64,000 nucleotides of DNA from Achromobacter sp. Root83 (GCF_001428845.1 NZ_LMIU01000007.1:63459-127458), one strand, 5' to 3'; positions 9,443 to 18,194 are shown, counted from the first letter of the stretch. Numbers and translations: made by a program. The notes: generated by a model not told the origin, from the letters alone.

Positions 9443-10678
9443 TCAGCGCCGAAGCCCGTACGGCGCCGGATCGAATTCCGGCGCCTGTCCCGTCATCAGG
9501 GCCGCCAGCAGCTTGCCGGTCACCGGCCCCAGCGTAAAGCCGTGGTGCGCGTGCCCGAACGCCATCCACAAGCCCGGATGGTTGGGCGCGGCGCCGATCA
9601 CGGGCCGCATATCCGGCATGCAGGGACGGCACCCCATCCACGGCTCGCGTTCCACCGCCTGGCCCAGCGGCAGCAACTGGCCCGCCAGAGCGCGGGTGCG
9701 CTGGATCTGAACGGGCGACGGCGGCGCATCCCTGGGCGCGAATTCCGCGCCCGTCGTCAGCCGCACGCCCAGCGTCATGGGCGTCACCACGAAACCGCTT
9801 TCGATATCCGCCACGGGACGCGACAGGCTTGCCCCGCCCTCCAGCGCAAAGTGCTGGTGATAGCCGCGCTTGACGGCCATGGGGATGCGGTAACCCAGCG
9901 GACGCAAGACGTCCGGCGACCACGGCCCCAGCGCCACGACCACGTCGCTCGCCTCGATCAGGCCCAGTACGCCCTGCACCCGCCAGCCCTTGCCCGCGGC
10001 CTGCAGGCTGCGCGCGTCGCCGCGCGCCAACTGCCCGCCGCGCCGCTGGAACAAGGCGGCATAGCCCCGCGTCACCGCGCCCGGGTCCGACACGCTGACC
10101 GGATCCCGCCAATGCACGGCGCCCGCCATCACGGAACTCAACGACGGTTCCAGGGCGGCCAGCGCCCGGCGGTCCAGCACCTGGTGGTTCAAGCCGTAGG
10201 GCGCGAGCGCCTCGGCGTGGGCGATCACGCGCGCCAGGCCGGCCTCGGTGCGCGCGCCGTCGATCCAGCCATCGCGGCGGAACAGGTGGGAGATCCCGGC
10301 ATCGTCCTTCAAGGCGTCGTGCTCGGCCACGCTGCGTTCGATCAGGGGCAGCATCGCCGCGGCCGCTCGCGCCAGGCGCTCTGGCGACGAATGCCACCAA
10401 TAGCGCAGCAGCCACGGCGCGACCCGCGGCAGAAAACGCGGGTGATAGCTGACGTCCGGCGTGTTGTTGCGCGCATACCGCCAGAGCTTGCGCCACTCGC
10501 GCGGAAAGGCGTAGGGAATGACGCTTGCCCGCTCGATCAGCCCGGCATTGCCATAGCTGGTTTCCTCGCCCGGTCCGCGCCGGTCGAGCAAAATCACGGA
10601 GCGGCCTCGGGCCTGTAGATGCAGGGCTGTGCTCACGCCCACGATGCCCGCGCCAAGGACCACCACATCGGTTTTCAT
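9443..10678 (-). CDS. D-amino-acid dehydrogenase-like FAD oxidoreductase
   Basis: 411 residues. N-terminal Rossmann motif VVVLGAGIVGVSTALHL binds FAD, followed by the DadA-family block RRGPGEETSYGNAGLI; near the C-terminus are WMGCRPCMPDMRPVIG and HAHHGFTLGP. The family oxidises D-amino acids, passing electrons to the respiratory chain at the inner membrane face. The start is taken as MKTDVVVLG; ATG 10687 (MRRMKT) is also possible. It stands alone, not beside an alanine racemase, so the substrate may not be D-alanine. Confidence 0.8.
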   Translation of the reverse strand: MKTDVVVLGAGIVGVSTALHLQARGRSVILLDRRGPGEETSYGNAGLIERASVIPYAFPREWRKLWRYARNNTPDVSYHPRFLPRVAPWLLRYWWHSSPERLARAAAAMLPLIERSVAEHDALKDDAGISHLFRRDGWIDGARTEAGLARVIAHAEALAPYGLNHQVLDRRALAALEPSLSSVMAGAVHWRDPVSVSDPGAVTRGYAALFQRRGGQLARGDARSLQAAGKGWRVQGVLGLIEASDVVVALGPWSPDVLRPLGYRIPMAVKRGYHQHFALEGGASLSRPVADIESGFVVTPMTLGVRLTTGAEFAPRDAPPSPVQIQRTRALAGQLLPLGQAVEREPWMGCRPCMPDMRPVIGAAPNHPGLWMAFGHAHHGFTLGPVTGKLLAALMTGQAPEFDPAPYGLRR

Positions 10679-10763
10679 GCGCCGCATTCTGCGCCCGGCG
10701 CCGATGTTCGGCAAGGCCGCCGAAGCGTAGAATTCTTCGCTTCCGCCGTCCGAGGATTCCGCC

Positions 10764-11363
10764 ATGACCTTGCCCGCTCCGCAGCCCGTCACGCTCACTG
10801 GCGACATCGTGCGGCTCGAGCCGCTGGCCGCGCACCACGCCGAGGCGCTCGCGCGCATCGGCCTGCATCCGGATCTCTGGCGCCTGCAGCCGGAACCCGT
10901 CGCCACCCTCGAAGACATGCAGCGCTATGTGGACCGCGCGCTGGCGGACCAGCGATCCGGCACCTGCCTGCCCTTTGTCATCGTGCAGCAAAGCACGGGA
11001 CAGATCATTGGCGCCACGCGCTACATGGATATCGCGCTTGCCCACCGACGGCTCGAAATCGGCGCCACCTGGCTGACGCCGGCCAGCCAGCGGTCCGGGG
11101 CGAACACGGAAGCCAAATTTCTGCTGTTACAGCACGCTTTTGAAACAATTGGTATCATGCGGGTCGTGTTCAAGACGGAGTTGAGCAATACGCAATCGCG
11201 GCAAGCGATACTCCGGATCGGCGGCGTCGAAGAAGGTGTCTTTCGCAAGCACCTCATCGCGCAATCGGGACGCACCCGCGACATGGTCTATTTCGCCATC
11301 CTCGACGAGGACTGGCCGACGGTGAAGGCGCGCCTGCTGGCGCGCATGCGCCATCCCCGATAG
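10764..11363 (+). CDS. GNAT acetyltransferase, RimJ/RimL type
   Basis: 199 residues. It contains the typical block GATRYMDIALAHRRLEIG, then TWLTPASQRSGANTEAK (the acetyl-CoA loop in this branch), and LSNTQSRQAILRIGGVEEGVFRKH with the conserved asparagine near the C-terminus. Such enzymes acetylate protein N-termini, amino acids or small amines; the target is unknown. It is divergent from the DadA-like gene. Confidence 0.85.
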   Translation: MTLPAPQPVTLTGDIVRLEPLAAHHAEALARIGLHPDLWRLQPEPVATLEDMQRYVDRALADQRSGTCLPFVIVQQSTGQIIGATRYMDIALAHRRLEIGATWLTPASQRSGANTEAKFLLLQHAFETIGIMRVVFKTELSNTQSRQAILRIGGVEEGVFRKHLIAQSGRTRDMVYFAILDEDWPTVKARLLARMRHPR

Positions 11364-11431
11364 ACCGGCGCGGTTTGTTCTTTACGCAGTCCCCCGGGCC
11401 CCGCGCCCTTTCCGCATTTTCCCAGTCAGGT

Positions 11432-11926
11432 ATGGATCGTTCTCGCACCGTCCCGGCCGCGCCGGCTTCCTTCTCCAGCGCCCGCCACAGCATTTTTATC
11501 TACACAGAAGAACAGCGCGGCAACCAGATGGTCGAATCGCTGGTGCTCGGCATGATGTCGGATGTCTCCGGCTCCGAGAAACTCATCGTCGTGCAGGATC
11601 CGTTCAGCAGCGTCAAGTTCATCTACCGCATCGACCACGAAAGCAGCAACCTTGACGCGGCCGCGATCACCGAGCACGACGAGGCCGCATTCAACGGCAA
11701 GAACTCCGTGGAAATCAACGCCATGTCCTATCGCCTGGGCACCGCGGAGAACGCCATGAAGCTGTTGCGCGGCAAGACCCACTGGATTCAGGACAAGGGG
11801 TCGGTGCTGTCGGTGCTGCTGCAGAATGCTGCTGCGCGCAAGACGCGCTTCGCGCCGGCACGCATAGAACGCGACCGCATGCGCAAAGTGCCCCAGGGCG
11901 TGCCCGTGGAACTGCTGCCTACATAA
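11432..11926 (+). CDS. Hypothetical protein
   Basis: 164 residues from ATG 11432 (MDRSRTV); an in-frame ATG at 11375 would add 19 residues with no better ribosome site. No motif that I recognise. It begins with a Ser/Ala-rich stretch, then a mixed alpha/beta region (IFIYTEEQRGNQMVESLVLG, KLIVVQDPFSSVKFIYRID) and ends basic. No signal peptide or membrane segment. Codon use matches the neighbours, so I consider it a real gene. It is followed by the DnaA-box hairpin. Confidence 0.6.
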   Translation: MDRSRTVPAAPASFSSARHSIFIYTEEQRGNQMVESLVLGMMSDVSGSEKLIVVQDPFSSVKFIYRIDHESSNLDAAAITEHDEAAFNGKNSVEINAMSYRLGTAENAMKLLRGKTHWIQDKGSVLSVLLQNAAARKTRFAPARIERDRMRKVPQGVPVELLPT

Positions 11927-12274
11927 AACGGACAGTATCCACAGGCTTTTTCTTATCCACAATTTCTGTGGATAAGAAAAAGCCAAACGCACGGCTGATG
12001 GCCTTTCGGGCGACGCCGGACGGCCTGCTCAATTTTTGACCATCCCTGTCTGTGTCCCTGCGCGGATGGCATCCCGGATTCATGCCGCGCCGCCGCATCG
12101 GTGATGATGATATTCTGCGCTGGCGCCGACGACACGACACATCGCGCGCCCCCAACCTGCCGTGCGCACCGCGCGGGCAGAGTTTCCTCCTAGAAGAAGC
12201 CGTAGCATGATTAGAGCGGAAAGCATGATTGTCCTTGGAGCGCCTCCCGCGGAACCGCGGGCGCACGTGGCGCC
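11927..12274. other. 348-base intergenic stretch with DnaA-box hairpin
   Basis: Apart from the DnaA-like boxes at 11935-11984 and a possible leader reading frame at 12207-12278, I see no gene here. The left third is AT-rich compared with the surroundings; the rest is GC-rich leader sequence for the response regulator. Confidence 0.5.
11935..11984. promoter_or_regulatory. Cluster of three DnaA-type boxes inside an 18-bp perfect palindrome
   Basis: Two consensus boxes face each other: TTATCCACA at 11953-11961 and its complement TGTGGATAA at 11967-11975. They form the inner part of the perfect inverted repeat GGCTTTTTCTTATCCACA / 5-base loop / its complement (11944-11984). A third near-consensus copy, GTATCCACA, is at 11935-11943. 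Consensus DnaA boxes are TTATCCACA. The hairpin also ends transcription space after the gene at 11432, so a terminator role is possible, but the stem is not GC-rich and has no clean U-tract. Confidence 0.65.
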
Positions 12275-12278
12275 GTGA
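12207..12278 (+). CDS. Possible 23-residue leader peptide coupled to the response regulator
   Basis: ATG 12207 opens a 23-codon frame (MIRAESMIVLGAPPAEP...) whose TGA overlaps the regulator's GTG start as GTGA. The regulator has no visible Shine-Dalgarno sequence before its GTG, so translational coupling from this leader would explain its initiation. The peptide itself may have no function. It is a small frame and could be chance. Confidence 0.3.
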   Translation: MIRAESMIVLGAPPAEPRAHVAP

Positions 12279-12997
12279 CGATCATCGTCGTCGATGACCA
12301 CGGGGATTGGCGCGACACCATTGCCGAATACATCCACGATCTCGGCCTGGACAAAGCCATACTCACCGCCGGGTCGCTGGCCGAGCTGGACCAGCTTTTG
12401 CTGACCGTGACGCCGGGCATCCTCGTTCTTGACGCGATGCTGCCGGACGGCGACGGCCTGGCCCGCGTCTCTCATCTGCGCACGACCTATCCCTCGATGG
12501 GCATCATCATGCTCACCGGCCGCTTGCTGAGCGAGGACAAGGTATCCGGCCTGAGCCTCGGCGCGGACCACTACCTGACCAAGCCCGTGAACCTGGCCGA
12601 GCTGGGCGCCACGCTGGTGTCGCTATCGCGCCGCCTGCGCGTCGTGCCTCCGGCGGACACCGAAGACGAGGAGTCCGACGCGTGGCGCTTCGACCCCGCG
12701 CGCCGCACCCTCGTGTCCCCGAAGCAGGTCTGCGTGGACATCACCGACACCGAAAGCCGCCTCATCGGCGCGCTGATCCAGGCCGCGCCGCTGCCCTTGT
12801 CGCGAGGCCGCCTGGTCGAGGCGCTGGGCGCCAGCGCCGAAGCCTACGACACCCACCGGCTGGACGCGCACATGCACCGGCTGCGCCGCAAATTGCGGGC
12901 GCAGGCGGGCGGCGACATGGGCATACGCACCGTGTACGGCGTAGGCTATGTCTGCACCACACCCGTGACCATCGTCGGCGGTCTTCCCAAGCCCTGA
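12275..12997 (+). CDS. Orphan OmpR-type response regulator
   Basis: 240 residues. Receiver domain at 1-115 with acidic pair Asp7/Asp8, phospho-acceptor Asp53 (VLDAMLPDGDG), Thr81 and Lys103 (LTKPVN). A C-terminal winged helix (about 140-230) has the LDAHMHRLRRKLR recognition helix and ending RTVYGVGYV. The start is the GTG at 12275. No kinase gene is adjacent. A CitE-like gene follows 13 bases after its stop and may be co-transcribed. Confidence 0.85.
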   Translation: MTIIVVDDHGDWRDTIAEYIHDLGLDKAILTAGSLAELDQLLLTVTPGILVLDAMLPDGDGLARVSHLRTTYPSMGIIMLTGRLLSEDKVSGLSLGADHYLTKPVNLAELGATLVSLSRRLRVVPPADTEDEESDAWRFDPARRTLVSPKQVCVDITDTESRLIGALIQAAPLPLSRGRLVEALGASAEAYDTHRLDAHMHRLRRKLRAQAGGDMGIRTVYGVGYVCTTPVTIVGGLPKP

Positions 12998-13010
12998 AAG
13001 AAACGTCCCC

Positions 13011-13880
13011 ATGAACGCTCCCATCCGCCCCCGCCGTTCCGTCCTGTACATGCCCGGCGCCAACGCGCGCGCGCTGGACAAGGCCCGCAGCTTGGACGCA
13101 GACGCCCTGATCCTGGACCTGGAAGACGCCGTCGCGCCCGACGCCAAGCAACAGGCCCGCGTCCAGGTCGCCGCGGCCCTGCGCGAAGGCGGCTACGGCC
13201 GCCGCGAGTGCATCGTCCGCATCAACGCGCTGGACACCGGCTGGGGCCTGGAAGACGTGCGCGCCATTGCGCGCGCCGGCGCCCACGCCGTGCTGCTGCC
13301 GAAGGTGCAGTCGGCCGCGCAGCTGGCCGAGCTGGCGCAAGCCCTGGACGCGGCGGGCGCCCCGCCGGACCTGCCGCTGTGGGCCATGGCCGAGACGCCC
13401 TTGGGCTTTCTGCGACTGGATGCCATCGCCGGCGGCCATCCCCGGCTGGCGGCCATCGTCGTCGGCACCTCGGACCTGGTGAAGGACCTGCACGCACGCC
13501 ACACGCCGTCGCGCGAGGAAACGCTGCTGGCCCGCTCGCTGGCCGTGATGGCGGCGCGCGCGCATGGACTTGCCGCGCTGGATGGCGTGCACCTGGACCT
13601 GAACGACGGCGCCGGCCTGGCCGCCGCCTGCCAGCAGGGGCGCGACCAGGGCTTCGATGGCAAGACGCTGATCCACCCCAGCCAGATCGCGGCGGCCAAC
13701 GCCGCGTTCGCCCCAAGCGCCGACGAACTGGCCAGCGCGCGCAGGCGCCTGGATGCCTGGCGGGCCGCGCAGGCCGCGGGCATGGGCGTGGCCGTGGTTG
13801 ACGGCGCGCTGGTCGAGAACCTGCACGCGCAAGAGGCCGAACGCGTGCTGGCGCTGGCTGCCGCCATCGGCGAGCAATAA
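13011..13880 (+). CDS. HpcH/HpaI aldolase / CitE-like CoA-ester lyase
   Basis: 289 residues, TIM-barrel lyase. Motifs: RSVLYMPGANARALDKA (CoA/substrate entry), LILDLEDAV (acidic Mg2+ site), VRINALDT (substrate arginine), AMAETPLGF (metal Glu) and GKTLIHPSQI near the C-terminus. The family cleaves or makes malyl-CoA, methylmalyl-CoA, citramalyl-CoA or citryl-CoA, and the stand-alone form here (no CitD/CitF genes) favours a CoA-ester lyase rather than citrate lyase. The exact substrate cannot be told. Confidence 0.8.
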   Translation: MNAPIRPRRSVLYMPGANARALDKARSLDADALILDLEDAVAPDAKQQARVQVAAALREGGYGRRECIVRINALDTGWGLEDVRAIARAGAHAVLLPKVQSAAQLAELAQALDAAGAPPDLPLWAMAETPLGFLRLDAIAGGHPRLAAIVVGTSDLVKDLHARHTPSREETLLARSLAVMAARAHGLAALDGVHLDLNDGAGLAAACQQGRDQGFDGKTLIHPSQIAAANAAFAPSADELASARRRLDAWRAAQAAGMGVAVVDGALVENLHAQEAERVLALAAAIGEQ

Positions 13881-14107
13881 CGCGGTTTCGCGCGGCATCC
13901 TGCCCCCGATCCGGGCTACCGCTGCGCAGCCGCGCCCGGCCCGGTACAATACGGCCCACGAGCGGTCGGCTTGCCCGCCCGTTCAGCCCTTCGCGCCTGG
14001 CGTCTTTTCACTCGCGCGCGATCCCGCCCCGGTTCCCTTTTTTCGCGCCGCCTCTTGTGGCGGGAGCCTTGCCGCGCGCCTGCCGCGCCCCCCCTGCCCC
14101 TAGATTC

Positions 14108-15739
14108 ATGATCCGCTTCCAACAAGTTTCACTCATGCGTGGCGTCAAGCCCTTGCTCGACAAGGTCGACCTGCTGCTGAACCCCGGCGACAAGATCGGT
14201 CTGATCGGCGCCAATGGCGCCGGCAAGTCCAGCCTTTTCGGGCTGCTGCGCGGCACGCTGCACGCCGACCAGGGCGACCTCGACTACCCCGCGAGCTGGC
14301 GCATGGCCTATGTCGCGCAGGAGACCCCCGCGCTGGACCGGCCCGCCATCGAATACGCCATCGACGGCGACGTGACGTTGCGACGCCTCGAAGCGGAACT
14401 GGCCGCGCTCGAAGCCGAGCCCGAGAGTGCCGAGAATGGCCTGCGGATGGGCGATATCTACGCCGCGCTGGCCGATGCCGACGCCTACACGGTGCACTCG
14501 CGCGCCGAACAACTCCTGACTGGCCTGGGCTTCACCCAGGCGCAGATGCACCTGCCGCTGACCAGCTTCTCCGGCGGCTGGCGCATGCGCCTGAACCTGG
14601 CGCAGGCGCTGATGTGCCCGTCCGACCTGCTGCTGCTGGACGAGCCCACCAACCACTTGGACCTGGACGCGATCATCTGGCTGGAAGATTGGCTCAAGCG
14701 CTATCCCGGCACGCTGATCGTCATCTCGCACGACCGCGACTTCCTGGACGGCGTGGTCAACGTCATCGTCCACATCGACGAGCGCAAGCTCAAGCGCTAT
14801 TCGGGCAACTATTCGTCCTTTGAACGCCAGCGCGCCGCGCAACTGGAACTGGCGCAAGGCATGATGGAAAAGCAGATGCGCCAACGCACGCACCTGCAAT
14901 CCTTCATCGACCGCTTCAAGGCGCAGGCCAGCAAGGCCCGCCAGGCCCAGAGCCGGATCAAGGCCCTGGCCCGCATGGAAGAGATGGCGCCCCTGCGCGC
15001 CGCCGCCGAATTCTCGTTCGAATTCCGCGAGCCGCTGCGCGCGCCGAATCCCTTGCTGACCATGGATACCGTCAGCGCCGGGTATCGCATCGAGGACGAA
15101 GAGACCCAGGCCGTTTCCGACAAGATCATCGTGTCGGGCATCAACTTTTCCCTGCAGGCAGGCCAGCGCATCGGCTTGCTGGGGATCAATGGCGCGGGCA
15201 AGTCCACGTTCATCAAGACGATCGCGGGCGAACTGGACACGCTGGCCGGCGACACGCAGTTCAACAAGGGCCTGTCCATCGGCTACTTCGCCCAGCATCA
15301 GGTCGAGATGCTGCGGCACGACGAATCGCCGCTGTGGCACATGGCCAAGCTCGCGCCCACCGTGCGCGAACAGGAGCTGCGCAATTTCCTGGGCAGCTTC
15401 AACTTCAACGGCAACATGGCCACCAGTTCGATCGCCCCGTTCTCGGGCGGTGAAAAGGCCCGCCTGGCGCTGGCGCTCATCGTCTGGCAACGCCCCAACC
15501 TGCTGCTGCTGGACGAACCCACCAACCACCTGGACCTGGAAACGCGAGAAGCGCTGACGACCGCGCTGGCGCAGTTCGAAGGCACGCTGGTGCTGGTATC
15601 GCACGACCGCCACCTGCTGCGCGCGACCACCGACCAGTTCATCATCGTCGCCGACGGCAACGTCAGCCCGTTTGATGGCGACCTGGACGACTACAAGGAC
15701 TGGCTCTACAAGACCAAGCTGGCCGCCAAGGCCGCCTGA
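14108..15739 (+). CDS. ABC-F ATPase, YheS-like, without the usual C-terminal coiled coil
   Basis: 543 residues with two ATPase domains and no membrane segments; ABC-F proteins act on the ribosome. First domain: Walker A GANGAGKSS, signature FSGGWRMRLNLAQAL, Walker B DLLLLDEPTNHLDL; charged linker (about 245-320); second domain: GINGAGKST, FSGGEKARLALAL, LLLLDEPTNHLDLE. Start is ATG 14108, which gives the family N-terminus MIRFQQVSLMRG. YheS of E. coli is roughly 90 residues longer with a C-terminal coiled coil; here the frame ends at LAAKAA with a clear stop and only 133 bases before psd, so the short form is real. A TACAAT -10-like box is at 13945. Confidence 0.9.
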   Translation: MIRFQQVSLMRGVKPLLDKVDLLLNPGDKIGLIGANGAGKSSLFGLLRGTLHADQGDLDYPASWRMAYVAQETPALDRPAIEYAIDGDVTLRRLEAELAALEAEPESAENGLRMGDIYAALADADAYTVHSRAEQLLTGLGFTQAQMHLPLTSFSGGWRMRLNLAQALMCPSDLLLLDEPTNHLDLDAIIWLEDWLKRYPGTLIVISHDRDFLDGVVNVIVHIDERKLKRYSGNYSSFERQRAAQLELAQGMMEKQMRQRTHLQSFIDRFKAQASKARQAQSRIKALARMEEMAPLRAAAEFSFEFREPLRAPNPLLTMDTVSAGYRIEDEETQAVSDKIIVSGINFSLQAGQRIGLLGINGAGKSTFIKTIAGELDTLAGDTQFNKGLSIGYFAQHQVEMLRHDESPLWHMAKLAPTVREQELRNFLGSFNFNGNMATSSIAPFSGGEKARLALALIVWQRPNLLLLDEPTNHLDLETREALTTALAQFEGTLVLVSHDRHLLRATTDQFIIVADGNVSPFDGDLDDYKDWLYKTKLAAKAA

Positions 15740-15784
15740 TCGGATCTGGCACGCAGGCGGGGCCGGACGCGTTACAATCCCGCG

Positions 15785-15861
15785 CATTACGCGCGTCCGT
15801 CATCATCAGGCCTGCGCGGCAGCCTCCAACCACGTCCCGCTGTACGCGGGACGCGTTTTTT
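15785..15861 (+). ncRNA. Candidate small RNA upstream of psd
   Basis: A -10-like TACAAT at 15773-15778 is followed about 60 bases later by a strong intrinsic terminator, all within the 133-base gap between the ABC-F gene and psd. A transcript from about 15785 would be near 77 nucleotides, with a small 5' hairpin and an unpaired CCTCC (anti-Shine-Dalgarno-like) before the terminator. No good -35 box was found. It could instead be a psd leader with attenuation. Confidence 0.35.
15833..15861 (+). terminator. Intrinsic terminator between the ABC-F gene and psd
   Basis: CGTCCCGC, 5-base loop, GCGGGACG, two bases, then six T. It ends only 11 bases before the psd start, so it stops read-through from upstream or attenuates psd. 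Confidence 0.8.
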
Positions 15862-15872
15862 AGCGCTCTTAG

Positions 15873-16742
15873 ATGCCGATCAAAGACCAACTATTTCTTG
15901 CCAGCCAGTATCTTGCGCCCCACCACCTGGTGTCGCGGTTCTTTGGATACGCATCCGACTGCCGCGAGCCCGCGGTCAAGAACTGGATGATCTCGCGCTT
16001 CGTCCGCAAGTACGGCGTGGACATGAGCGAGGCCTTGCAGGAAGACGCATTGGCCTATGACTGCTTCAATGACTTCTTCACCCGCGAACTGAAGGCCGAT
16101 GCGCGGCCGCTGGACGACGAGCCCGGCTCGGTGCTCTGTCCGGCCGACGGCGCCATCAGCCAGATGGGCGCGATCGAACAGGGCCGCATCTTTCAGGCCA
16201 AGGGCCACAGCTACGGCCTGACCGACCTGCTGGGCGGCGACGCCGAACGCGCCGCGCCGTTCCAGGGCGGCCAGTTTGCCACCGTCTATCTGTCGCCCAA
16301 GGACTATCACCGCGTCCACATGCCCGCCGCCGGCACGCTGCGCGAAATGGTGCATGTGCCGGGCCGCCTGTTCTCGGTGAACCCCCTGACCGCCCGCAAC
16401 GTGCCGCGCCTGTTCGCGCGCAACGAGCGCGTCGTCTGCATCTTCGATACCGAACACGGCCCGATGGCCGTCGTGCTGGTCGGCGCCATGATCGTGGCCT
16501 CGATCGAAACGGTCTGGGCGGGGCTGGTCACGCCCCACAAGCGCCGCGTGAAGTCCACCCGCTACGACGCCACCGCCCGCGCGCCCATCCACCTTGAAAA
16601 AGGCGCCGAGATGGGCCGCTTCAAGCTTGGCTCCACCGCCATCGTGCTGTTCGGCCCGGACAAGATCCGCTGGGCGGACACGCCCTCGGTGCTTGGCCCC
16701 GTGCGCATGGGCGAATTGCTGGCGCTGCCTGCCCACGCCTGA
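15873..16742 (+). CDS. psd: Phosphatidylserine decarboxylase proenzyme
   Basis: Converts phosphatidylserine to phosphatidylethanolamine at the inner membrane. 289 residues, the usual bacterial length. Conserved [12 protein letters not shown] near residue 70, PADG (about residue 90), [16 protein letters not shown] with the catalytic His, and the self-cleavage site LGS at residues 252-254: Ser254 becomes the pyruvoyl group, giving a large beta and a small alpha chain. It follows an intrinsic terminator very closely, so its own promoter must lie in or before the candidate small RNA. Confidence 0.97.
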   Translation: MPIKDQLFLASQYLAPHHLVSRFFGYASDCREPAVKNWMISRFVRKYGVDMSEALQEDALAYDCFNDFFTRELKADARPLDDEPGSVLCPADGAISQMGAIEQGRIFQAKGHSYGLTDLLGGDAERAAPFQGGQFATVYLSPKDYHRVHMPAAGTLREMVHVPGRLFSVNPLTARNVPRLFARNERVVCIFDTEHGPMAVVLVGAMIVASIETVWAGLVTPHKRRVKSTRYDATARAPIHLEKGAEMGRFKLGSTAIVLFGPDKIRWADTPSVLGPVRMGELLALPAHA

Positions 16743-16749
16743 ACCGGGG

Positions 16750-16862
16750 TTCTGCGGGACGCGGCTTGCCACACGCGTGAGCCGGGCTTGCGCAGGACGC
16801 GGCCTGCCACCGTGTGGGCCAGGCTTGCGCAGGACGCAGCGCACGGTCGCCGTGCGCCGGGC
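16750..16862. repeat. Three imperfect 37-38 base tandem repeats after psd
   Basis: Units start at about 16750, 16788 and 16825. They share the core TTGCGCAGGACGC (first copy TCTGCGGGACGC) followed by a variable GC-rich block. They occupy most of the 231-base gap before the FMN oxidase gene; the remaining 110 bases are AT-richer and hold its promoter. Confidence 0.6.
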
Positions 16863-16973
16863 CTCGTTCTCCCGCCTGCCGCTATTTCGCCAGAAGCGAA
16901 AAAGCCTTTCCGTATTTATTCGCTTTATGCGATGAAACGGCGTTGCTAGATTACGGGCTTTTGCCGGCCCGCC

Positions 16974-18194
16974 ATGACTTCCACTGCCCTTCCCGCCGCT
17001 CCCTCCCGCGCAAGCGCACGCCCCTTGCCGCGGGCGCTTGGCCGCATGCTGTCCCTGGACGATTTCGAAGGCCTGGCCAGGCGGCGGCTGCCGCGTCCGA
17101 TCTTCGGCTACGTCGCGGGCGCGGCGGAGGACAACCAGTCCCTGCAGGGCAACCGCCAGGCCTTCGCCCACTACGCGTTCACGCCGCGCGTGCTGGTGGA
17201 TGTGTCCCGGCGCACGCAGCAGACCGAGCTCTTCGGCCGCGCCTACGCGTCGCCATTCGGTATCGCGCCCATGGGCATCAGCGCGCTGTCGGCCTATCGC
17301 GGCGATATCGTCCTGGCTCGCGCCGCGCGCGAGCAGAACGTTCCGGCCATCCTCAGCGGCACGTCACTGATTCCGCTTGAAGACGTCATCCGCGAGGCGC
17401 CCGGCACCTGGTTCCAGGCATATCTTCCCGGCGACCCGGCGAAGATCGACGCGCTGGTGGAGCGCGCGCGCCGCGCGGGCTACGAAACGCTGGTGCTGAC
17501 CGTGGATATTCCCGTGTCCGCCAACCGCGAGAACAATGTCCGCACCGGCTTTTCCACGCCGCTGAAACCCAGCCTGCGGCTGGCCTGGGACGGGCTGACC
17601 CGCCCGCGCTGGCTGGCCGGGACGTTTCTGCGCACCTTGCTGGCCCACGGCATGCCGCACTTCGAGAACTCCTTTGCCACGCGCGGCGCGCCCATCGTGT
17701 CGGCGTCGGTGTTGCGCGACTTCACCGCCCGCGATCACCTCAGTTGGGATCATGTGGCGCGGATACGCCGGCAATGGCCCGGCACGTTGATCATCAAGGG
17801 CATCCTGCATCCGCGGGACGCGGCGCTGGCCCGCCGGCATGGGGTGGACGGCATCATCGTGTCCAACCATGGAGGGCGCCAGCTCGACGGCGCGGTCTCG
17901 CCCCTGCGCGCCTTGCCGGGCGTCGTCGCCCAGGCCGGCTCGATGACGGTGATGATGGACAGCGGCGTGCGGCGCGGCAGCGACGTACTGAAGGCGCTGG
18001 CGCTGGGCGCGCGCTGCGTATTCGTCGGACGCCCGTTCAATTACGCGGCGGCCGTGGGCGGCCAGGCGGGCGTGGAGCACGCGATCGGCCTGCTGCGTGC
18101 CGAAGTGGACCGCAACATGGCGATGCTGGGCATCAACCGCGTCCGCGAGATGGACGCCAGCTTCCTCTGCCCCGAAGGCGCGCAGCCGGGCTGA
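16974..18194 (+). CDS. FMN-dependent alpha-hydroxy-acid dehydrogenase (LldD family)
   Basis: 406 residues with a TIM barrel. LSLDDFEGLARRRLPRPIFGYVAGAAED is the family N-terminus; VSNHGGRQLDG carries the catalytic His and the substrate Arg; DSGVRRGSDVLKALALGA and VFVGRPF bind the FMN phosphate. Family members oxidise L-lactate, mandelate or glycolate and pass electrons to quinone or oxygen. No lactate permease or GntR regulator is nearby, so I do not assign the substrate. The preceding AT-rich region probably has its promoter. Confidence 0.88.
   Translation: MTSTALPAAPSRASARPLPRALGRMLSLDDFEGLARRRLPRPIFGYVAGAAEDNQSLQGNRQAFAHYAFTPRVLVDVSRRTQQTELFGRAYASPFGIAPMGISALSAYRGDIVLARAAREQNVPAILSGTSLIPLEDVIREAPGTWFQAYLPGDPAKIDALVERARRAGYETLVLTVDIPVSANRENNVRTGFSTPLKPSLRLAWDGLTRPRWLAGTFLRTLLAHGMPHFENSFATRGAPIVSASVLRDFTARDHLSWDHVARIRRQWPGTLIIKGILHPRDAALARRHGVDGIIVSNHGGRQLDGAVSPLRALPGVVAQAGSMTVMMDSGVRRGSDVLKALALGARCVFVGRPFNYAAAVGGQAGVEHAIGLLRAEVDRNMAMLGINRVREMDASFLCPEGAQPG

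Noticed and set aside
8406-11045. Very long minus-strand frame across aroG and the DadA-like gene
   Set aside because: It crosses two well-supported genes in a different frame and has no motif.
11944-11984. Replication origin
   Set aside because: Only three DnaA boxes, no extended AT-rich unwinding region, and no dnaA, dnaN or gyrB nearby. A DnaA-binding or terminator element is the better reading.
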